Part shown: positions 58,001 to 64,000 of the stretch, piece by piece | Position numbering within the stretch: position 1 is the first letter of the stretch | Layout of the letters: every line of letters begins with the position of its first letter | Assembly (NCBI GenBank): GCA_029582265.1 | Contig: CM055821.1 | Location: forward strand, 46,662,473-46,726,472 | DNA length: 64,000 nt | Reading direction: 5' to 3' | Source: Zoroaster sp. YZ-2022 | Taxonomy: Eukaryota > Echinodermata > Asteroidea > Forcipulatida > Zoroasteridae | The notes under the pieces: generated by a model | Databases searched by the model: none | What the model was told of the DNA's origin: nothing | The model's input: only the letters and a program-made list of their open reading frames with translations | Program-made: the position numbers and the translations under genes

Positions 58001-61000
58001 AGCTTCTATCTTCATTATACAATCCTCCAAAGCTTGTTGAATATGTTGGTTCTCCACCTTAAATCTCCCAGACTCCTCCCCTGAAGGGGGTTCGGCAAAT
58101 TGCTGGGTATTGTTCGTTACGTACATGTCCCAGTCCAGTGATACAGCACTGGCTGGGGTGATTCGTCCTGAGGCATAGTTCTCATGGGCTGGGGATGGGG
58201 ACAAGGATCGTGAGTTATCCCGTGATCTTCTTAAGGGATGTTCCTTATGGCTTGCCCGACTGGATCGGGAGTAGCCAGAGAGGGCACTGTTGTTACTAGC
58301 GTAGGATCGGTGGGAACTCAGCTGGGATGGACTGTCTCTGTCTGGGCTGACATCTCGTGAACTGACTTCTTCACTGTCTTCGTCTGACCCTGTGCTTACT
58401 GTGTCATACTGTTCAGAAATGAGAATAAACACAAAATAATTCCTAGTCTAGAATTATGGAGTGTCGTGGCCGAGCGGTCTAGCTTACCGGACTCAAGTTC
58501 TGGTGTTAGCAGCAGAATGTGGGTTCGAATCCCGGCCGTGACACTTGTGTCCTTGAGCAAGACACTTAACCATAATTGCTTCTCTCCACCCAGGGGTAAA
58601 ATGGGTACCTGTAAGGGCAGAGTTGGTTGATTAGCCCTATATGCGCTGTAATGGCAGCAATTGAGCTGTATACTCCCCAGGGAGCTGAGATGGTTTTCAG
58701 GAATGATTTATGAGCCTTGTGAGCCTTATGAGCAGGGGTAATGATATAATGCGCCTTGAGCACCACTTAGTTGGTGGATACGTGCGCTATATAAGTCCAC
58801 ACATTATTATTATTATTATGCTTTTTTTTGTAGTGATTAAAGGGACAATATCGTCACAATCAGAGCAGACTTCCAACAGGGCATGGAATCGGCGTCCTAG
58901 TTTAAGATGAATATGACCTTAAGTAATATGACCTTAAGTAATATGACCTTATCATGTAGGGCATTATTTTCCATCACTGAGTTAATCTAAATCTATTACT
59001 CTGATTCCATGCCCTATTGATTGTGGCGATATTGTCCCTTTAAAAGCATACCTTTATCAATAAATGAAGAAATTCAGTAAAAATATAAAAGCTACTTTTC
59101 TTTTAGAAAAAACACATCTTCTTTCTCATTCTTCCTACATGTATGACAGAACCAAATATACAATTTTGTTGTAGTTGTCAAAATACATTTTTGTAGAATT
59201 GTGTTCTTATTACCCCCAAGGTGACTAAAAACTCATTTCATACATCACATTTAACACTGATAATATTAAAATTGTCAAATACTTAACAATGTCAAATACT
59301 TAATGATGATTATGGTTATCACAGATAACCATAGCGATGAAGTCACAAAATATTTTCACGATTTCTGGAACACTAACTCAACATGAATGCCATTAAACAA
59401 ACAACTGCAACAAAACTAATAAATGTCAAACAAACAAAACAAAGTCACAGGAACATGCAGAAAAAAAAACAGTCTGAAAAGCAACAGTTGGGGGGAAATG
59501 ATAAAGCAACAGTCACAACGACATAAATGAATGAAATAAATTACTAAGAAATAAGTAAAACAATTTTGCAGCGTTAGTGAGTGTACTGTGCATGCCACAA
59601 ATGGAACAGTGAAGCATAAAGAGTACTGTAGCTACTTAGTGGTGGCTGTACAATGATACACATGGTAATAAAATGGCAATATAAATTACCATTAGTAACA
59701 ACATAAAAATATCTGAGTTGTGTGGTTCTGAACCAAACTGAAGGTTAAACTGGAGACTTTGATCAATGCGCTCTGATCATCTTCAGGCAAATTAAATCCA
59801 TTAACAACAACATCAACAATACAAACAAAACAACAATACAAACAAAACAACAATACAAACAAAACAACAATACAAACAAAACAACAATACAAACAAAACA
59901 ACAATACAAACAAAACAACAATACAAACAAAACAACAATACAAACAAAACAACAATACAAACAAAACAACAATACAAACAAAACAACAATACAAACAAAA
60001 CAACAATACAAACAAAACAACAATACAAACAAAACAACAATACAAACAAAACAACAATACAAACAAAACAACAATGTACAATATAAAGGGTAGCGACAAA
60101 TAGTTTGAAAAATCCGTCTGTTGTTTCCTGTTGACAGTATTCACAGTTATATTAAATTACAACTTACGATATCCACAGATTTTAATTTCCAATAAGGATA
60201 TGTGATCTCCCTGGCTGTAAGTCTCTTAATCATTGTGGACAGAACTGGCGTAAAGTCACAAAATCTTTCCAAAATGAGTCTTTTTCCTTCAAAAATTAAC
60301 CGACCCAACAACACCACACCCAATCAAGACCAACTTTAACAGCAGAATGATCCAAAACGCTGCTTCAAAAAAAGTGCGTATTGCATGTTCCAACTTGTTT
60401 ATAAAAGAAACCAAAATAAATACTGACTGACTTGTGACAATGCAATACATGATTGACTCCAAGCATGTTGGTATGCTTTCCATTAATGAGAACAATAGGG
60501 TCATGTTGTAAACAGAGACTTCTCCATATTGATATTGTATATGGCCTGGGCTGTGGTCAGTCAACCATGATTATTGGAATAGGAAGGTTATTTTGTGGCA
60601 GTCATGAACTAGGGAGATGTTATTACACCAACACCCCCAAATAACTATGGATGGCTAATAAACAGAGCTTGCATATATCACCAAATACATTGAAGGGTCG
60701 CTTGTATATTCATAAGGAAAGTAATGACTGTAAACTATGTTAATACAATGGTTAATGGCAGCAAAGATATTTGATGACAGGGTTGGTATGCCATTATTGC
60801 CATATTTGGTGCATAAATGGGACGGTTAAGTATTCCATTTTTTTAAAACTGCCATTTGGACATTTGTGTATTGGTCTTTATGTATGTGTATGTAGTTATT
60901 ATAGCTGCAACAATGTTTCCGTGGTGACTTTTAGAAATCCTGTTGTTGACCTAATATCATTCAGAATTACAAAGTTCATTGAAGATTTATGAGAGTTTTT

Positions 61001-64000
61001 GTTTTTGATTTCAGAAACCAAGCAATTTTTCCCAGAAAGTTTGAGAATTTGTTCATATTGAATTTTAATTGCATAGACAACAGATAAAGATTGTCCTATG
61101 ATAAAGAGATTAAGACCTGCATACATACATTGACTTCTTGGATTTCATATATTAATGCAAATCACCAACATTTAGAGCACCTTCCAAAAATAATATTCTC
61201 ACAAAATACACACATTTTGTCAGAGACTTTATATACAACCCATTAACACCAATTACTCCACACTACATCTTCACATTTTAGTACATAAAAGCAATGCAGA
61301 AAATAAATTTCAGCTAAACATGGCTTCATACAGCTACAGTCTGGTCAGTACCACTGCGACCTTTGAACTTTGAACTCACCTTAGGAATAGTGAGGTATTC
61401 AAATGGAATGCAGGAGAATTCAGATCCCTTTTGGTCGAGACAAAAAGCAAATTGGAAGGGCAGTTTAGATACAAGCAAAGAGCAAACCTTGCAGGAAATT
61501 CATAATCGCCAAGCACATGAAAATGCAGTGTCTAATTTGAGTCATTTGAGTTGAGTCAGACTCTGAGTTGCTCTTGACTTGATGATTCTGAATTTTGAGT
61601 CCTAAGTCTTTTATATGATTCCAAATCAGAGTTACAAGTTACTTACATTTGTGACTAACGAGTCAGATGTTCTCAATGTTAAGTATAAGTCATGATGGTA
61701 CAGTCAATGTCAAAGTCATCAGTCATCTTTATTACATCCATCTAGTTATGTCTATATAGTCCCTGCCCACATTTGGCAATGCTGAAAACGCGGTCATGCC
61801 ACCTGCATAAAAGCCAAGTGCTTGACCGACATAGCAATAGTTGTCATGGAAAGGTTCAATCCTATTGATTAATCCATGCCATTTGACTGGCATGCTGGAT
61901 CGGTATATTGCGTCAAATCTGAGTTACACAAAATATGACTTGAATCAAATGGACACATAACTGAGTTCTAGACTCAACTCCCATAACTCTGCAAATAGGG
62001 AAAGTTTGTGGAATGATATCAAGATTATTTCAAATAAGAATCTATAGACAGAATGAGTACGGCTGAACAAAGGATACATAAATACAAAGACAAACATAAC
62101 AATAGAGAGACTGAACTGCAAAAATGATGATTACTTCATGAAAAAGATTGAATCAGGCTTAAGTTTCGGGTGGATCCTTTTTCTTTTTTTCGGCAGGTAG
62201 TAGAAGATCTCTTTCAATGTAAGTTATCCATTATATTCATGATACAATTAAAACCAGATTATGCAGCAAAAGTAGTAACAACACTGAAATCCATCATGTG
62301 TAGCGCCCTCTATGTTGGTAGAGTCTAGGAATAATACAGCAACAAATTGGCGGTTGAAAAACAATGTTAGTAAAAAATACTCCTAGAATGATCACTCTCT
62401 ACAATGGGGAAAAATAGTAATCCTAGCTATTTCATAAATGTTATGGTTTATTCTACAGAACTAATTCTGGAATTTTAGTTTCAAACAAGCAACTACCAAA
62501 GTAACTAAAAGCAGGTGTCCAAACCGGTTAGTAAAATGGAAATCTTTGCAAACTGCCGGTGTTTCTATGATTGTGAACTGAAGTTGTCTAAAAGCCACAC
62601 AGCTGCAGCTAAAAATGCCTCATTGAATAGTACATTTAATCATACCTTGGGGGATCTTTCCTACTCTATTCTTGTTTGCTGTTTATAATCTGATCCATGC
62701 TTAAGTTGTACAACATATATCTATATCTGCTATCTTGCAGAGACTAACGATAAAATTCCTGTAGGATGTTTCAAGAATTACAAATGTCAGGTTAGTTGAA
62801 AAAAAAAAGTGTGCAATATCGCAGAAATGGACCAAATTCCTGATTAGAAATGTATTTTCCAAGTGTATAATGCTATAGAGGTTGTGTCAACTTGTGTCTA
62901 TCTAGTACATAATGCTACTGTGATGTTAATTTCTTGACTAAAGTTAAATATGCCCTGCATGTTTTTTGGCTACTTCACTGGTGATTCTTGGCAATTTTGT
63001 TTATGTATGTACAATTTTCATGAACAAATAGGAAAACAAATAGTTACAACAAAACATTTCACTAAATAATTGTCAAAAAGAATGAATTTATGACGGGGAC
63101 CACCACAAATCCAATACTTTAAAATATGATGTTTTGTGTGAAATGTGATATATTTTAAAGTACCTATTGTGCTCTTCTACGAAGAAAATAGTCATTTTCA
63201 GATTTGAAATAAAATTGCCGGAAATAACGAGCAATGCATCTTAAATCACATTTGAACAAAAGTTATTTGATCAAGATTCAAAGCTACACGCACTGCCACC
63301 ACTATCTCTACAAGTTAAGTGAGTGCACATTTTCAGGAAAGGGCAACAACAAAAAATAGTTAAACCGGCTCTTCTCAGAGCCAACACCTCTACTTTAGAG
63401 ATATGTTACATGGTGCTTCCGAACACTTTCCTAATTAAAAAATAGTTACTTATACAAGACTGAAGACAGCAAATTATCAAGATATTTATATACCATCCCC
63501 AAACCACCCAAAGGAAAAAAATACCACCTATATTCCTTTCTGAATTATGTATTGTAACCATACAGAACTCTGATTTGCAGTTTAAGCTGATTTAGCAAAT
63601 GTTTGCATAGCAAGAGGCCATTACTAAAGACACCACGGCTTCCGTACAATAAGAAATGTTATGCACTGCATTTGATAAATCAAGAACCCAATGGCTGCAG
63701 AAAGATCCCTCTAGAATATGATGTTTAGCTTTGCAGACACCGCATCTCTTTCTGATGGGACAAACAATACTACGGTAACTGACACTGCATGTATGAGTTC
63801 TCTAATAGAAAAAACATTGCTGCTAAGATAAAGAGTCTGACCAACCTGTGCAATTGACAGTCTATCTAGCTTGCGTTGGAACCGCCCGACCTGATCAAAC
63901 ACTTCTGATGAATATCGCAGTAATTCGTCCATTTCTTCCTGTATGATAGTGCCGTCTAGTGGGTCAGAGCGCTGCATCAGGACCTGGGCATGTTCTGAGA
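40056..64000 (-). CDS. SYNE: nesprin C-terminal part with KASH domain (partial)
   Basis: Nesprins are giant spectrin-repeat proteins of the outer nuclear membrane whose C-terminal KASH peptide binds SUN proteins, linking nucleus and cytoskeleton. Exons found on the minus strand: 63847-64000 (continues beyond the window), 57935-58408, 57605-57704, 56879-57081, 55942-56271, 42346-42564, 41247-41431 and 40056-40272. From 58408 on, all phases close (576 codons with stop). In order: spectrin-like helix ([20 protein letters not shown]); a 158-codon Ser/Arg/Asp-rich linker; spectrin repeats with [44 protein letters not shown] and [12 protein letters not shown]; a short linker; then [19 protein letters not shown] as membrane span and a lumenal tail [14 protein letters not shown]...NGPPPI. 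The PPPX end is what SUN domains recognise. Vertebrate SYNE1 and SYNE2 arose by duplication, so this is named only SYNE. The 13.4-kb intron between 42564 and 55942 holds the satellite and the Ngaro element. Confidence 0.94.
40745..41039 (+). mobile_element. 5'-truncated LINE 3' end (CR1/L2-like)
   Basis: A plus-strand frame reads [19 protein letters not shown] followed by [13 protein letters not shown] and a stop at 40917. This is the typical C-terminal end of non-LTR reverse transcriptases (WNSLP...FK..L). An A-rich tail (AAAAAAATAAAAATAAAAAA) ends it. It lies in the last nesprin intron, opposite to the gene. Confidence 0.7.
41578..41835. mobile_element. palindromic MITE, copy 2
   Basis: Reverse-oriented relative of 25251-25518, sharing GGGCCAAAGTCATGGTACAG, CCTATATAATGAGCTCTGC and TTGTTACAGGATTAGGACTC. 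It sits in the nesprin intron between the exons starting at 42346 and ending at 41431. Confidence 0.85.
42959..44503. repeat. 53-bp satellite, left block (about 29 copies)
   Basis: The unit is AATACCCACATGATATGGTC, ATGTGACTGATGCTGCTGTA and TGAATGAGCCAAT. Two main variants (GTGACTG and ATTACTG at the same site) are intermixed, with ATTACTG filling the last six units. The block ends mid-unit at ...AATAATAC/ where the retrotransposon starts. Confidence 0.97.
44504..44843 (+). repeat. Ngaro repeat A1
   Basis: It starts with the TTTTATCATCTTCATGATAAAA hairpin region (arms of nine bases) and ends GAACTGGACTATTCAA. It is nearly identical to A2 at 50889-51226, with several one-base indels. Confidence 0.9.
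44850..45300 (+). repeat. imperfect tandem duplication in the Ngaro leader
   Basis: Two successive blocks share CTGTTGGATAAAGC near their starts and GTGCGACTAACGTTAGTCGG near 45045-45065 and 45218-45238, about 173 bases apart. Together with the scattered TAACGTTA palindromes this gives the leader a repetitive layout. Confidence 0.6.
45600..46960 (+). pseudogene. Ngaro Gag-like region with CCHC zinc knuckle
   Basis: A Thr/Ser-rich N-terminal part (from about 45633) leads into a segment typical of DIRS/Ngaro Gag: [18 protein letters not shown], then [20 protein letters not shown] and [20 protein letters not shown] ending WAELDVELW near 46670. A CX2CX4HX4C knuckle ([14 protein letters not shown], 46845-46886) follows in another frame. 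At least three frame changes occur. The gene would package element RNA; family assignment rests on the pattern and position. Confidence 0.65.
47284..48143 (+). pseudogene. Ngaro reverse transcriptase
   Basis: From [20 protein letters not shown] and [10 protein letters not shown], one frame runs to a stop at about 47397. The next frame (47394-48143, 249 residues) carries the catalytic palm: [14 protein letters not shown] (motif A Asp), [20 protein letters not shown] and [10 protein letters not shown] (YLDD box), then LGLVIDS and [18 protein letters not shown]. These match the reverse transcriptases of YR retrotransposons. Breaks near 47397 and after 48140 suggest decay. Confidence 0.85.
48190..48600 (+). 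pseudogene. Ngaro RNase H domain
   Basis: [20 protein letters not shown] begins near 48210, with [13 protein letters not shown] near 48400 and [13 protein letters not shown] at about 48540. These give the acidic residues expected of an RNase H that removes the RNA strand. The parts are in shifted frames. Confidence 0.7.
48665..49585 (+). pseudogene. Ngaro tyrosine recombinase
   Basis: The N-terminal SAM-like part reads [20 protein letters not shown] and [20 protein letters not shown] (48680-48850). The catalytic C-terminal part ends [20 protein letters not shown] and YIRTEA (49475-49555), the usual GRW...YIR box with the tyrosine nucleophile. The middle is fragmented by several stops and frameshifts, so it cannot make a working enzyme. 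Its role would be joining a circular DNA intermediate to the genome. Confidence 0.8.
49612..50127 (+). pseudogene. Ngaro SGNH hydrolase
   Basis: [13 protein letters not shown] carries the GDS box (block I) and [11 protein letters not shown] the GTND box (block III). The first frame stops at 49938. The C-terminal part [19 protein letters not shown] continues in another frame to about 50127, where the DxxH box appears altered (DGFIF). SGNH/GDSL-like hydrolases are known passengers of some Ngaro elements; their substrate is unknown. Confidence 0.8.
50193..50888 (+). repeat. Ngaro repeat B1
   Basis: It starts GGCCTGTTTTGTATGGG and ends CAGTGTATAA. It contains five ~30-base units GTGGGCCGCTCGTTGCCCGT and a final AATAAAGCCAGTTTTGAGC, where AATAAA may be the element's poly(A) signal. 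Near-identical to B2. Confidence 0.9.
50889..51226 (+). repeat. Ngaro repeat A2
   Basis: Second copy of A1, directly abutting B1. Confidence 0.9.
51340..52400 (+). repeat. ~273-bp tandem repeats between A2 and B2 (four copies)
   Basis: Copies start with ATAGTTAATACTGTGGGT at 51348, 51621, 51895 and 52179; the fourth is truncated. Each holds CTCCCGACGGTTCAGTTGGG and CTAACTGTTGGTTCAAACAG. These resemble CTCCCGTCGGTTCAGTCGGG and CAACCGGTGGTTCAACCG in repeat B, so the block probably arose from part of B. Confidence 0.9.
52470..53162 (+). repeat. Ngaro repeat B2
   Basis: Terminal copy of B1. It ends CAGTGTATAA against satellite sequence. Confidence 0.9.
53163..55068. repeat. 53-bp satellite, right block (about 36 copies)
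   Basis: It resumes mid-unit exactly where the left block stopped. A rare variant AATACTACCC occurs at 53791 and 54480, 689 bases (13 units) apart, each preceded by the same order of GTGAC/ATTAC variants. This indicates a 13-unit duplication. Confidence 0.97.
55725..55888. mobile_element. CCCTAAC-family MITE
   Basis: The right end CTAGGGGGTTAGGG is followed by TTAA (55889-55892). The interior (GGGCCATGTGTCCCCACTC, TACATGGTGTTGGAG) resembles the other copies. The left boundary is unclear because related GTTGGATTTTGACTGG words continue back to 55140. Confidence 0.5.
58456..58822 (+). mobile_element. tRNA-derived SINE, family 1, best-preserved copy
   Basis: GTCGTGGCCGAGCGGTCTAG (A box) and GGGTTCGAATCCCGGCC (perfect B box) are followed by the CTTGAGCAAGACACTTAACC core, the GCTGAGATGGTTTTCAGG body and an ATTATTATTATTATTATG tail. 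It lies 48 bases upstream of the 474-base nesprin exon, in opposite orientation. Confidence 0.9.
58841..59039. mobile_element. AGGGAC-family MITE, intact copy
   Basis: TTAA on both sides (58837-58840, 59040-59043) encloses AGGGACAATATCGTCACAAT and AGGGACAATATCGCCACAAT (right end reversed), then CAGGGCATGGAATCGG/AGGGCATGGAATCAG. The core differs from the 53-bp unit: it has three ATATGACCTTA repeats. Confidence 0.85.
59812..60074. repeat. 17-bp minisatellite (AACAATACAAACAAAAC), about 15 copies
   Basis: Nearly perfect tandem units. The minus strand stays open in all three frames ([17 protein letters not shown] output), which is an artefact of the repeat. Confidence 0.97.
60168..60233 (-). CDS. 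possible alternative first exon of a short nesprin isoform
   Basis: An ATG at 60233 opens 22 codons ([20 protein letters not shown] plus two) ending at a GTAAGT donor in phase 0, which joins the 57935-58408 exon in frame. The local texture is more coding-like than the surrounding intron. As an internal exon it would need phase 0 at its start; the nearest good acceptor (ACGCCAG) gives phase 1, so a transcription start is the simpler reading. It would encode a KASH isoform of about 597 residues, comparable in concept to vertebrate nesprin-1-alpha/2-alpha. No promoter element is recognised. Confidence 0.4.
60300..63846. other. large nesprin intron, no gene seen
   Basis: AT-rich intronic sequence. 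A diffuse repeat (61740-61930: TATAGTCCCTGCCCA ... TAATCCATGCCATTTGACTG) has weak relatives at 34490-34630 and 38820-38960, so it is probably an old dispersed element. Nothing else is recognised. Confidence 0.4.

Noticed and set aside
58456..58530. Functional tRNA gene
   Set aside because: A and B boxes are good, but the acceptor stem does not pair and a SINE body and ATT tail follow.
59692..60144. 150-residue Cys/Leu/Val-rich open frame, looking like membrane segments
   Set aside because: Output of the 17-bp repeat; a unit length not divisible by three makes all three frames read alike.
60289..60564. 91-residue minus-strand open frame upstream of the candidate nesprin start exon
   Set aside because: Composition and context look like intron; no resemblance to nesprin or splice phase support.

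Overview
This is an animal genomic window: split genes with GT-AG introns, tRNA-derived SINEs, many short inverted-repeat DNA transposons (MITEs), minisatellites inside introns, and a tyrosine-recombinase (YR) retrotransposon. The gene set, a full KASH-domain nesprin and the overall texture suggest an invertebrate deuterostome (hemichordate, echinoderm or lancelet type). That is a guess; nothing here fixes the species.

Layout. 0.9-3.3 kb: frameshifted pogo/Jerky-type transposase relic. 3.6-4.4 kb: Harbinger-like MITE. 5.6-7.8 kb: G-rich tandem repeat and a ~1 kb direct duplication. 7.16-8.92 kb (-): complete three-exon gene for a 168-residue, bacterial-looking short L-asparaginase; its last exon has a decayed second copy next door. 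8.9-11.1 kb: intergenic SINEs and a MITE. 11.1-22.2 kb (-): TAF6L in ten exons (620 aa). 22.24-22.37 kb: a 126-base gap that must hold a shared promoter. 22.37-36.76 kb (+): TAF1A in eleven exons (463 aa). 37.6-37.8 kb: convergent 3' ends. 40.06-64 kb (-): the 3' part of a nesprin (SYNE) gene ending in a KASH domain. Its introns hold a 53-bp satellite of about 65 copies split by an 8,659-bp Ngaro-type retrotransposon (44504-53162).

How the parts relate. TAF6L belongs to the SAGA/PCAF co-activator and TAF1A to SL1/TIF-IB, the RNA polymerase I selectivity factor. Their start codons face each other, so a general Pol II co-activator subunit and an rRNA transcription factor may be co-regulated. 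Nesprin is an outer-nuclear-membrane protein that binds SUN proteins, and has no evident functional link to them. Gene models were built by hand from reading frame, splice sites and phase. For TAF6L and TAF1A all phases close and the total lengths fit the families.

The strongest structural theme is layered repeat evolution. Two minisatellites can be traced to single units inside or at the end of MITEs whose unexpanded relatives are also in this window. One of those arrays, and a third minisatellite, were later hit by other transposons, whose insertion points can be read exactly because the target is a tandem repeat.
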